Positions 29,518 to 38,359 of a stretch of 64,000 nucleotides of DNA are shown here, piece by piece. Positions within the stretch are counted from its first letter, which is position 1. Each line of letters opens with the position of its first letter. Made by a program: the position numbers and the translations under genes. This DNA is from Hyphomicrobiales bacterium. GTDB taxonomy: Bacteria; Pseudomonadota; Alphaproteobacteria; Rhizobiales; HXMU1428-3. The DNA lies in NCBI GenBank assembly GCA_021775425.1, contig JAJFHX010000009.1:1-64000 (forward strand). The letters run 5' to 3'. The notes below the pieces were generated by a model. The model was given only the letters and a program-made list of their open reading frames with translations, was not told the DNA's origin and ran no database searches.

Positions 29518-30608
29518 ACTCCAGCATTCTGCTCTACTGTACTTTTTTTAAAATTTAATTCGTTGAAAATCCGGGTTTCAAGTGCCGTTAAGATACCAAT
29601 ACCAATAGCAAAAAAGAGGCTACCTGCATTGAAATGGAGGACCTGGGTTAAATATACCAGGATCAGACCCAGGAATAAATGCAGTATCCTGATATACTCC
29701 ACTTCTCTTTTAGCAAATGAGAATTGAACAGCAAGTATCCCCCCTCTTATTGCTATCAGTAAAATGAAAATCACGGGATTTAACAATCCGTTTTTGATTA
29801 TCTTGACCTGATCAATTGATGGTTTGAATTTTTCAATACTGGTCGATTCGTTAGTTCTAATCACATCAGAATTTGTCAGCACCACTCTTGAATATGTGCT
29901 TTTTTTGAAATCAAGAAATGAATAATTATATTGGAGGCTCTTGAAATTCAGCTGGCTGGCTAAAACGATAATTGAAAAGAAGGATACTAAACATAGCACG
30001 ATTTTATACGGTCTTGATAATGTGAGATAAGTGGCGACCGCTACCAGACCGGCTGTTGCACCTGTGATCGCCCCAATGGCACCTATTAACATTGCTGATA
30101 ATTTGTCTCTATATTTTTGAATGATGCACAGAACAACAAACAGCAGCAAGACCTGGCAGGCAACGACCTGTGAGTGATGAATACCTACCGGGCGATATTT
30201 TTTGATATTTTCACTATCTGGTGAATAGCTTGAAAAATAATGGACAAGCTCGAGGTCAGTAAATTTTTGCAGAAACATAAAGAGCAGCATGAGCAGCAAC
30301 AATCCCTGCAATACAGTTTTTACAAATTCAGGATGCTGCTGGTTCAGGCAGAATATTGCATAGGCGGCAATTGGCAGTGCCAGAATTTTTGCTGAACCAT
30401 CTAGAATGTATATGAGTAAGTATACGGCGCAGATAAATGTCAGTTGGTAAATATATATTTTGTTCAGGCTTAAGGCGAGCAGAGCCAATATGAATAATGC
30501 CAGATATAGTGACGCATCTGGTCCATAATTCTGACCAATTGTCGGGTGGATTAAAATTATCAAAATACCCAGCGAGCCGAGTATTTTTTTCACATTTTCA
30601 ACTAACAT
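29514..30608 (-). CDS. O-antigen polymerase/ligase-like membrane protein
   Basis: A 364-residue polytopic protein with about 10-12 hydrophobic segments (for example LGILIILIHP, ILALPIAAYAIF, MLIGAIGAITGATAGLVAVA) and a larger periplasmic loop with RPVGIHHSQVV. This layout fits Wzy/WaaL-like glycan polymerases, though the sequence is low in recognisable motifs. The ATG at 30608 is preceded by GGGGAA; a TTG at 30644 extends it. The stop overlaps the methyltransferase end. Two tandem repeat arrays lie ~100 bp upstream of the start. Confidence 0.6.
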   Translation of the reverse strand: MLVENVKKILGSLGILIILIHPTIGQNYGPDASLYLALFILALLALSLNKIYIYQLTFICAVYLLIYILDGSAKILALPIAAYAIFCLNQQHPEFVKTVLQGLLLLMLLFMFLQKFTDLELVHYFSSYSPDSENIKKYRPVGIHHSQVVACQVLLLFVVLCIIQKYRDKLSAMLIGAIGAITGATAGLVAVATYLTLSRPYKIVLCLVSFFSIIVLASQLNFKSLQYNYSFLDFKKSTYSRVVLTNSDVIRTNESTSIEKFKPSIDQVKIIKNGLLNPVIFILLIAIRGGILAVQFSFAKREVEYIRILHLFLGLILVYLTQVLHFNAGSLFFAIGIGILTALETRIFNELNFKKSTVEQNAGV

Positions 30609-30708
30609 GCCATTCCCCGCAACCAGCACCACCGGCTTGATCAAGTAATAATTCCAGTGCCACTTTCGTATGTTAATCCCAAAACGTTGAACGCCGCTTT
30701 ACATTCAA

Positions 30709-30748
30709 CAATTTGACAATTTGACAATTTGACAATTTGACAATTTGA
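30709..30748. repeat. Five tandem copies of an 8-bp unit (CAATTTGA)
   Basis: Five perfect head-to-tail copies of CAATTTGA. A short microsatellite of this kind is prone to copy-number change by slippage. It lies ~100 bp upstream of the polymerase-like gene's start, so changes could alter promoter spacing. Confidence 0.9.
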
Positions 30749-30751
30749 CAA

Positions 30752-30802
30752 CTGCAATTTTAACGCCTCTGCAATTTTAACGCCTCTGCAATTTTAACGC
30801 CT
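30752..30802. repeat. Three tandem copies of a 17-bp unit
   Basis: Three perfect copies of CTGCAATTTTAACGCCT, directly after the 8-bp array (3-nt gap). Both arrays lie upstream of the same gene. Confidence 0.9.
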
Positions 30803-31330
30803 CAAATCCAGCCTGTCAGGACTACTTGCATCATCTGATCAATTTTCGGCCCCCAAGTGATGATCTCATCATAAAAACAGAGACTTAATCGTGCCAGGCT
30901 TTTATGATTATTTTTTCCCCGTAAATTACCATATGTATACAGATTGGTTTGCTTTACCCGATATTAGCCTGAAAACCAAATCCTTTCAGGAAAATGATTA
31001 TTTGTGAGCTTTAATTTACCAGCATGTGGCGCACTACACATAGTTTATTGGTGATCCAGATTGTAATCAGCATGGTTGTTCATGTCCCTATGACTAACGG
31101 GATAAAGGAAACATAGACTAAATCCGCTTTATGCGGGCTTGCTGTTGCCTCGACAATGAAGCTCATATCTGAACATGAATGCAGACTTGATCTATTTCAT
31201 CAAAGAATAACTATTTTTAATCCCATAAGAGATTAATCAAATTAAATATTATTCATTTTACTCTCGCATATAGCTGAGGTTAAATAATTATACTTAGGTA
31301 ATTTTATGTGACTTAAGGAGCTGAGACGTT

Positions 31331-34300
31331 GTGAAAAAATGTATTTTATTTATGGCAAGCTTCCTGATCGTCACAATGAATTCTTATGTCAGTTCTGCTG
31401 ATAACCAATCTGAATTTATAATGTTGCCGCAAACAGACCTGCCTGGGTTTGATTATCGCTCTCCAAGGAATGACCCTGCACTAGTGAACACTGGTAAGAA
31501 TGGATGCATGCGAGCTTGCGCTTCGGATCCAAATTGCAAGGCATTTACTTATAATACAAAAGCAAAATGGTGCTGGCTTAAAAACGGCCATGGTCAATCA
31601 AGTAAGTTCAATTCAGCTTTTTCTGGTATAAAACAAAGTCTTTCTAACTCAACAAAAAAATCAGCTTCTAATTTTCAGATATTAGCAAACACGGATATTC
31701 CCGGGTTTGATTATCGTAGCCCGCGCAATGACCCAAGCTTGCTGAACACAGGCACTGACGGGTGTATGAATGCCTGCCAATTAGACAGTACATGTCAGGC
31801 GTTTACCTATAACACCGAGGCGCAGTGGTGCTTTTTAAAGAGTGGGTATAAGAAAGCCAAGCGGTTTCAGATTGCTATATCCGGGATTAAGAAAAGCAGC
31901 ACACTTGGCAAAATCACCAGCAAGACTGAACGTAAATCAACCCTAAAATCATGGCCTGCCACTATAGGTGAAATACGCAATGCCGCCGTTTCTTATGGTG
32001 GGGATTGCAAAACTGAGACAGGATTGATTGAAGGTCGGTTTAACTCGACAAATATCTCTGTACATGGTGACCGTGCTGAAGCTGGCCGCAATATTCAATT
32101 AGAATGGCAGTCTTCCAGGATTGAAAAAAATCTTCCTGTTTATTTGATGATATCCTTCGACCAACCGGTGAGGTTTGAGGGTAATGGCTTTTATCCGCTG
32201 ATGCCGAATGCAAAGGCCGGTTTTGGGATTGAATGGAACAATGAACTAACAAGAGCTATCGTCCCACTCTATGGCAGGGGTGCCAGTTCCAAGGGACAAG
32301 TGATTTTCAAGCCGCTGCTTGAGGGCAATTTAAATCTGGAATGGGGAATAGCCGGGTATGTAAGAAAATGCCAGCAAGAGATCACAAAAACGCTTGGCAA
32401 TCGTCAGTATCAAGTTGTAGTCCCAGCCAAATTTGAAGTTGCTGTTAATGAGCCAGCTTCCCTACAAACTCCCGTAAAAGTTTTACTCTCTCCAGATGGA
32501 AAAAAACATGTCAAGGTTTTTAAAGACTGGTTTCGGTTGGTTGATATTAAGTCAGGTGCAAAAATTTACGAAGGAGCTGGTACTCGGCCTAACTTCTCAC
32601 CCACTGGCCGTTTTCTCACCATAAAGGAAGGCACAATTTTTGACACTGTTGATGGCGGTATTCTTTATTCAAGGGGCGAACTTTCACCATGGGATGATAT
32701 TGGCTGGCAGAATCAAGACAGTTTTTTAGTCACAGGGATGGGTGTTTATGGTATTCACGCCAGTCACTTTTCCTTGCATAAAAAAATGAGTTATGAAAGC
32801 CCGATTAGTTGTCATGGCTGTGGAGGGTTAATCGATGGTTTTACAGATATTAATCTTGAGAGTAATGTTGCTTATGTAAACGGGGATGGTGTCAATGTCT
32901 TTGACCTGCTGCAAAAGCAAGAGCTTTATCCGGCACAACTTGGTGAAGGGTTATCAGCGGATACTCATATTCGCACTGATTTAGCGATCGCGGATTACAC
33001 ACCACCTCGCAACACACAATTTATTGAGCAAACACAATTCACGACCATCTTAGATCGAAATCTAACGGATGATGGTAGTATTGATACGCTATATAACAGG
33101 CTGATCAAAGCGTCTCTCTTGAAGCCAGAAGAGTTTACCAATCAAAAGGCTGTTGGTTCTAATACTCGCACAACTGGTAAAGGTCAGAACCTCGCGGCAA
33201 GAAGCATATCATGGCGGGGTGCATTCAAGAAAAACGCGCATGTAAATCAGCAGGTTTTGCTGGAGCGACTATCCGAAATAGGGCTAGGTCATATACCTCC
33301 TGATAAGGCTGATTTTCACCGCCGCAGCATTGGTGAGAGCAATCAGGAACGTCAGGAGATTAATTTAATTAATGAAGCTGAAACCAATAAAATAATCACG
33401 CAAATCTATCGTGACATTCCAAAGTCTAAAGGCTCCTTTTCTGGGACAATTTCGTCTTTTAACTGTGTCATCGAAAATGACGACAAATTAATTCGGCGGT
33501 TTAGAAAAGCCCAAAAATTCAATACCAATACCAAGACCATCTGGCTCACGCATGATACTTGCGTTGCCGGATCGGGTGCATTTCAGTACCCGACGTTGGC
33601 AATCTTTGATAACACTCTGAACCAGGGATTTGTAAAATTGGATCTTGGAGAAGAGGGAAACACCATCGGAAATGGGTGTGGTACAATTCATTTTTGCGGA
33701 TTAGAAGTTAGCCTGACAAATGATCGTTTTCTGATGTTTTGGTCAACCAAAAGCGCCGGGGTCGCAATTTATGATATTCTTACACATCAATTTATTCTTA
33801 AAAAATATGGCCTGCCAAACGGCACGTTGATCAGACAAATGATTTTTACATCGGATGGCGGGCATATCATTCAACTCAATTCTGATAACCGTTATTTTGT
33901 TTACCGCATCAAGGATGGGGAGCAGGTCTTAGAAGGGCATGTCGCTGATGAAGAAGCAATACTCTGGTCTTCAGCAGGTTATTATGATGCAACACCCGAA
34001 GGCGCTCATTTTGTCAGTCTGAAATTTCCCGGACGTTATGGTCAATATTCTTTCCAGCAATTTGAAAAGAAACTACGTATCAACGGATTAGCGCAAAAAA
34101 TCTTATCTCTGGAAGACTTGCCTTCAATCAAGCTAGGAACGCCCCCCACTTTAAAGGCCAAAATTGACCCAACTGAAAATAACAAGATTTCTATTCGCGC
34201 TGTTACTTCTGCAACAACAAAATTCAAAGCAATAAATGTTTATCAAGACGGCATTTTAACGAATGAACTCAGCTATGGATCTGAGATTGCTAAGAGTTTT

Positions 34301-35146
34301 GAAATAGAAAGATTGCCGGGGGCACGCTGGGTCAGTGTGGTTGCCGTGGACGGTGATGGATTGGTCAGTCTACCGGTTGGCAGGGATATTGGCGTCAATA
34401 AAATAAGACAAGCTAAGTTGCATTTTCTGACGATAGGAATTGATCAATATAATCAAGCCAATGATTTGCAATTTGCTGTTGCTGACGCTGTGAGTATTGC
34501 CAAAGCTTTAAATAATGTGGCTGGTCAAAATATTGAATTAGGGTTGCAGAAGTCTTTGCTCAATCAAGCTGCAAACAAAAAAGCTATATTAGAACAAATG
34601 CACAAAATGGTGCAGGTCGGGCAGAAAGGGGACACTATTGTTTTTTCTTTTGCCGGTCATGGTGTGCGGGATCAGCAAGGTCGTTTTTATCTGGCAACAT
34701 CAACAATTGATCCTGAGAACATAACCGAGACTGGTTTTTTATGGCAAGAACTGGTCGCCATTTTAAGAAAAGCAAAAGGGCGTATCGTTGTATTGTTAGA
34801 TGCATGCCATTCAGGAGCAGCGGGAACTGATGACAGCATTTACGCTACGAATGATGAAGTTGCTTCTGGTTTATTATCATCTATCCCTTCCGGTTTACTT
34901 ATATTCTCAGCATCAAAGGGCCGTGAACTTTCGGAGGAAGATGGCGTGCGAGGTGGTATTTTTACCAATGCACTAACTGATGTTATCAGCCATAAAAGAA
35001 ATCAGTTTGACACAAACCAGAATGGAGCGATTGAAATTTCCGAACTATATTATGGTGTAAAAAGCGAAGTTGTTAAACATGCCCAGGGCAAACAAACACC
35101 ATGGCTTGCAAGAAACCAAATGGTCGGGGATTTTTCTCTGTTTTAG
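31331..35146 (+). CDS. Secreted PAN-PAN/propeller/caspase-like protein
   Basis: A 1271-residue protein with a GTG start and a signal peptide (~1-23). Residues ~30-105 and ~112-185 are two PAN/Apple-like modules, each with PGFDYRSPRNDP, GCM.AC, C.AFTYNT and WC.LK, four cysteines per module. A beta-sandwich-like segment and WD40/propeller-like repeats follow to ~1030. The last ~240 residues are a C14 caspase fold with His1110 in SFAGHG and Cys1159 in LDACHSG. After it comes an EF-hand-like loop (DTNQNGAIEISE, residues 1227-1238). It is an exported metacaspase-like protein; function is unknown. Flanks are the glycan cluster and the arsenite oxidase island. Confidence 0.82.
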   Translation: MKKCILFMASFLIVTMNSYVSSADNQSEFIMLPQTDLPGFDYRSPRNDPALVNTGKNGCMRACASDPNCKAFTYNTKAKWCWLKNGHGQSSKFNSAFSGIKQSLSNSTKKSASNFQILANTDIPGFDYRSPRNDPSLLNTGTDGCMNACQLDSTCQAFTYNTEAQWCFLKSGYKKAKRFQIAISGIKKSSTLGKITSKTERKSTLKSWPATIGEIRNAAVSYGGDCKTETGLIEGRFNSTNISVHGDRAEAGRNIQLEWQSSRIEKNLPVYLMISFDQPVRFEGNGFYPLMPNAKAGFGIEWNNELTRAIVPLYGRGASSKGQVIFKPLLEGNLNLEWGIAGYVRKCQQEITKTLGNRQYQVVVPAKFEVAVNEPASLQTPVKVLLSPDGKKHVKVFKDWFRLVDIKSGAKIYEGAGTRPNFSPTGRFLTIKEGTIFDTVDGGILYSRGELSPWDDIGWQNQDSFLVTGMGVYGIHASHFSLHKKMSYESPISCHGCGGLIDGFTDINLESNVAYVNGDGVNVFDLLQKQELYPAQLGEGLSADTHIRTDLAIADYTPPRNTQFIEQTQFTTILDRNLTDDGSIDTLYNRLIKASLLKPEEFTNQKAVGSNTRTTGKGQNLAARSISWRGAFKKNAHVNQQVLLERLSEIGLGHIPPDKADFHRRSIGESNQERQEINLINEAETNKIITQIYRDIPKSKGSFSGTISSFNCVIENDDKLIRRFRKAQKFNTNTKTIWLTHDTCVAGSGAFQYPTLAIFDNTLNQGFVKLDLGEEGNTIGNGCGTIHFCGLEVSLTNDRFLMFWSTKSAGVAIYDILTHQFILKKYGLPNGTLIRQMIFTSDGGHIIQLNSDNRYFVYRIKDGEQVLEGHVADEEAILWSSAGYYDATPEGAHFVSLKFPGRYGQYSFQQFEKKLRINGLAQKILSLEDLPSIKLGTPPTLKAKIDPTENNKISIRAVTSATTKFKAINVYQDGILTNELSYGSEIAKSFEIERLPGARWVSVVAVDGDGLVSLPVGRDIGVNKIRQAKLHFLTIGIDQYNQANDLQFAVADAVSIAKALNNVAGQNIELGLQKSLLNQAANKKAILEQMHKMVQVGQKGDTIVFSFAGHGVRDQQGRFYLATSTIDPENITETGFLWQELVAILRKAKGRIVVLLDACHSGAAGTDDSIYATNDEVASGLLSSIPSGLLIFSASKGRELSEEDGVRGGIFTNALTDVISHKRNQFDTNQNGAIEISELYYGVKSEVVKHAQGKQTPWLARNQMVGDFSLF

Positions 35147-35527
35147 TTTTTAGCGCACTCAAATCGATTTGATTTTAAATACGTTATTTGACTGAGAACT
35201 TATTTAAATTTTCCTACGGTTGGCTTGGGTCTCTAGCTGACCTTTTTCACATCAAATCTGGTAGTTGCTTTTGTGCCATATTCAGAAAGCTGTACGGTTT
35301 GCAACGAAGCCCCGTTCTGAGCCCAAACCTTCGTGCTACCAAAGATCTGGCTTGTTGAGCGCCAAAACACAGTGGGACAGCCCAATCAATGGCCGTTCAT
35401 CCTTATTTGAAAGTGACTGCTCCAACCAATCTTCTGGGAAACTTATCTTGAAAGTGGCTTGAGGGAACTCTTTGGCGACCTGACTGAACCCTGTCTTGAA
35501 ACAGATTATGGTATTTATAATGGAGAG

Positions 35528-35658
35528 AAATGGTGCACCAGATCATAGTAAAGTCGAACTCTATATTCGCTGAATTACGCGAATGGGAAATGTTGTTGAG
35601 TGTAATTACTCATCGTGGTTTTAAAGGCTAGTATTTCCGCTTCGTGCCAACTGGGGAC
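35528..35658 (+). repeat. Left-end repeat, copy 1
   Basis: Aligns without gaps to 44361-44491. The first 46 bp (starting AAATGGTGCACCAGATCATA) are identical, and TTTTAAAGGCTAGTAT recurs at the same offset (91 bp), as does GTGCCAA at offset 116. Confidence 0.9.
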
Positions 35659-35956
35659 AGTTTGGGATTTTTCTGGGCTTATGTATTTTATTAATAATCT
35701 GATACATAAATTTTAATGTGTTGCATCAAGCCTATATATCAAATAATCTTGATGTATGAGTTTTTTGGGCATTATTTCCTAGTTTGTGCAGCTACTAAGC
35801 GTGGTTGTCTATCGTTACGCATCTATATAGAGCTGGAAGATATTTAGAGCCCTGAGACTGACTGTAAGCATTTGCCAAAGTTAAAATACTAACTCAGTGC
35901 ATCTCTAAGTTTTGTAAGGGTATTCACGTGGCTTTGAACCACCGGCTGGGTAATCG

Positions 35957-35970
35957 GCAATTCGAATTGC
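35957..35970. promoter_or_regulatory. Perfect 14-bp palindrome upstream of aioX
   Basis: GCAATTCGAATTGC is a perfect palindrome 53 bp before the aioX start. A possible operator. Confidence 0.4.
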
Positions 35971-36023
35971 AGACTGAAAATGTCTTAAATTAAATTTATT
36001 ATTTTGGAAGGCTGGAGGAGTAT

Positions 36024-36905
36024 ATGCCTTCAATTAAAAAAGACACGAGCTTCACGCGCCGTGAATTTATTATCGGGTCTACTATTTTATCGCTGTTTGC
36101 CAATAGTATTGCCAGCGCCGCAAGCGAGAAAACAATCCGGTTTGGGCTTACTCCTGTTTTTTTAAATGAAGACCTTGAACTGCTTTCAGCAATCACTTCT
36201 TACCTTGAAGAAGCAACAAGTCATAAGATCATTCTAACAACCAGACGAACTTACCAGGAGATCACTGCTCTACTTCTATCCGAGCAACTGGATGCTGCCT
36301 GGATTTGTGGTTATCCCTATATTAAATATCAAAAAGACCTGGAACTGATTGCCGTACCTGAGTGGAATGGCAGACCAGAATATCAATCTTATCTGATCGC
36401 CGGAAAAGATCGGAAAGTCGGTAATGTTGATGATCTGATTGGTGATATTCATGCCTATTCTGACCCAGACTCTAATTCAGGTTATCTTGTGACAAATGCA
36501 CTTCTTCATAAAAAAGGCACGAGTAGCGATGATTTTTTTAAGAAGACTTTTTTTACATATGCGCACCGGAACGTCATAAGAGCTGTTGCATCGGGCTTGG
36601 CACAATCTGGTAGTGTTGATGGGTATGTTTGGGAAGTACTTCAGGAGATTGATCCTAAGCTGGTATCCCGAACTCAAATTCTAGAAAAGTCAGAATTTTT
36701 TGGTTTTCCGCCAATTGTCGCCACTCGAAAATCTTCGAAAACAACTGAAATTCAAACCCTTCAAAAAGCCCTGTTTGATAGCCCCAATAGTGCATCTGGT
36801 GTTAAAATGCTCAAGTATTTGAGACTAAGCGGATTTGCGCAGCCTGATGTTCAGCTGTTTGATGGGATAGCAGCTCAGGTTAAGTTGCTGGACAATGGCT
36901 CATGA
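36024..36905 (+). CDS. aioX: AioX-like periplasmic arsenite-binding sensor protein
   Basis: A 293-residue protein of the PhnD-like substrate-binding family. It has a twin-arginine-type signal (FTRREFIIGSTILSLF). Its only cysteine is Cys95 in AAWICGYPYIKY; a single Cys is required for As(III) sensing by AioX in Agrobacterium (established knowledge). It overlaps aioS by 4 nt and is followed by aioR, aioB and aioA, the order known from arsenite-oxidising alphaproteobacteria. Confidence 0.85.
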   Translation: MPSIKKDTSFTRREFIIGSTILSLFANSIASAASEKTIRFGLTPVFLNEDLELLSAITSYLEEATSHKIILTTRRTYQEITALLLSEQLDAAWICGYPYIKYQKDLELIAVPEWNGRPEYQSYLIAGKDRKVGNVDDLIGDIHAYSDPDSNSGYLVTNALLHKKGTSSDDFFKKTFFTYAHRNVIRAVASGLAQSGSVDGYVWEVLQEIDPKLVSRTQILEKSEFFGFPPIVATRKSSKTTEIQTLQKALFDSPNSASGVKMLKYLRLSGFAQPDVQLFDGIAAQVKLLDNGS

Positions 36906-38359
36906 AATTCAAACGTCATAAATGGCGGTTGTCGTCGTCCACAAAACTACCCTTACTAGTCTTACTGCTAATGGGGGCTATATCCGTGTTAATATCTGAG
37001 CGGGTGTTAAGTCGATTATCGAATGGGCAAGAGGAATACTTACAAGGTCTTTCTTCAACCTATCTTGATGGGCTTTCTGCATCAGTTGTCCCTGCAGTTC
37101 TAAGGAAAGACAGTTGGGAAATATTTGATACGCTTGACCGCATGTCACCCAAAAATATCAGGATCAAGCTTGTTGAAACAATTGTCACTGATACCGGGAA
37201 TGTTGTTCTTGCTGCAAATAAGCCACTCAAACATCCGACCCTCAGCAAACTAGCTGCAGAATTTGGTAGCCGTTTTGTCGCGGACCGGGCTGTGCTTGAT
37301 GTAGAAAGCAACCTCGGATTTCGTATGCGGTCCATCTATCATCAGGGCAAGGAAGTCGGCAGGATCTATGCGACATTTGATGCTTTGCCATTTTTACAGG
37401 AACGGAAGAACGTATTTTACACATTGCTATTTACAAACGCGGTATTGACTCTGTTTATCGCATCGTTTGGTTTTTTCGCTGTTCGCCGCATGATTGCACC
37501 GATGCGAGTGCTTGAAGAACATTTCCTTGACGCAGCAAGCGGAGAACTAAAAGCTATTTCACGAGATGAATTTCCCAAAGGGCAATCTGATGCCAGCAGA
37601 ATGTTCGACGCCTTCAACAAACTTGTTGAATCAGAACAGGAACGAGGCAAGCTGGTACAAAATCTGGCGAGAGAGGAACGTTTAGCCGGGCTTGGTCGTC
37701 TTGCCTCGGGGATGGCGCATGAGATTAACAATCCGCTTGGTGGTATGCTCAATGCGGTTGATACACTTGAAAAACACGGTGAAAAAGTAACGACACGTCA
37801 ACGTTCTATCAGCCTGATACGTCGGGGGCTTCTCAGCATTCGTGATATTGTAAAAGCGACATTAGCAACCTATCGTCCTGAACGCGATGCAAGAGATCTG
37901 ACACGACAGGATTTTGAAGACGTGGCGCTTCTTTTGAAGCAGGAATTAATGAGAAGAAAAGTTGATTTTTTTATCGACCTTCCATCAAAAAGAGAAACTT
38001 TTCCAAATATACCAGCGGGACCAGTTCGCCAGGCTATGCTCAACCTTTGCTTAAATGCCATTTCCATTTCAAAGGAGGGTAGTGATGTGTTTTTAACACT
38101 TGTCGAGGATGAAAGTTATTATAACCTTTCAGTCACTGATAACGGCCCTGGTTTAGGTGAAGTTCCACTAGCGATCATTGAAGCCGATGATAAAATTCAA
38201 GTACCGGATGATATGTCTGGGCTTGGTTTATGGATGGTGCGTGAGATTTGTTCCGAAATCGGCGCAACTCTTTCGGCGAAAGAGGTCAGTAGTGGAGGCA
38301 CAGAGATAACACTGAGATTGCCAATCTCCGGCAAAGAGGTCGTCAAAGATGCAGCCTGA
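36902..38359 (+). CDS. aioS: AioS arsenite-responsive sensor histidine kinase
   Basis: A 485-residue kinase with two membrane segments (~15-31 and ~172-194) flanking a periplasmic sensor loop, a HAMP-like region, the phospho-His273 in SGMAHEINNPLGG, and an ATPase domain (NLCLNAISISKEG, VTDNGPGLGE, GLGLWMVREICSEIG). It would receive the signal from AioX and phosphorylate AioR. It overlaps aioX and aioR. Confidence 0.9.
   Translation: MKFKRHKWRLSSSTKLPLLVLLLMGAISVLISERVLSRLSNGQEEYLQGLSSTYLDGLSASVVPAVLRKDSWEIFDTLDRMSPKNIRIKLVETIVTDTGNVVLAANKPLKHPTLSKLAAEFGSRFVADRAVLDVESNLGFRMRSIYHQGKEVGRIYATFDALPFLQERKNVFYTLLFTNAVLTLFIASFGFFAVRRMIAPMRVLEEHFLDAASGELKAISRDEFPKGQSDASRMFDAFNKLVESEQERGKLVQNLAREERLAGLGRLASGMAHEINNPLGGMLNAVDTLEKHGEKVTTRQRSISLIRRGLLSIRDIVKATLATYRPERDARDLTRQDFEDVALLLKQELMRRKVDFFIDLPSKRETFPNIPAGPVRQAMLNLCLNAISISKEGSDVFLTLVEDESYYNLSVTDNGPGLGEVPLAIIEADDKIQVPDDMSGLGLWMVREICSEIGATLSAKEVSSGGTEITLRLPISGKEVVKDAA

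Larger units (their letters stand above)
30609..31330. other. Intergenic region upstream of the polymerase-like and caspase-like genes
   Basis: About 720 bp between divergent genes, AT-rich. It holds the tandem repeats at 30709-30802 and otherwise no supported gene. The last 30 bp before the caspase-like gene contain AAGGAG. Confidence 0.5.
35147..36023. other. Intergenic region containing the left end of the arsenite oxidase element
   Basis: No supported gene in about 880 bp. From 35528 on it matches the sequence at 44361-44491. A short minus-strand reading around 35240-35345 looks like a degenerate coding fragment, which I could not assign. The stretch 35660-36023 is AT-rich and holds the aioX promoter region. 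Confidence 0.5.

Noticed and set aside
30700-30810. CRISPR array
   Set aside because: The repeats are 8 and 17 bp and directly adjacent, with no spacers and no cas genes.
35265-35462. A 65-residue open frame left of the arsenite oxidase element, and a minus-strand coding-like fragment near it
   Set aside because: Neither has a start signal or assignable family; at most a decayed gene remnant.
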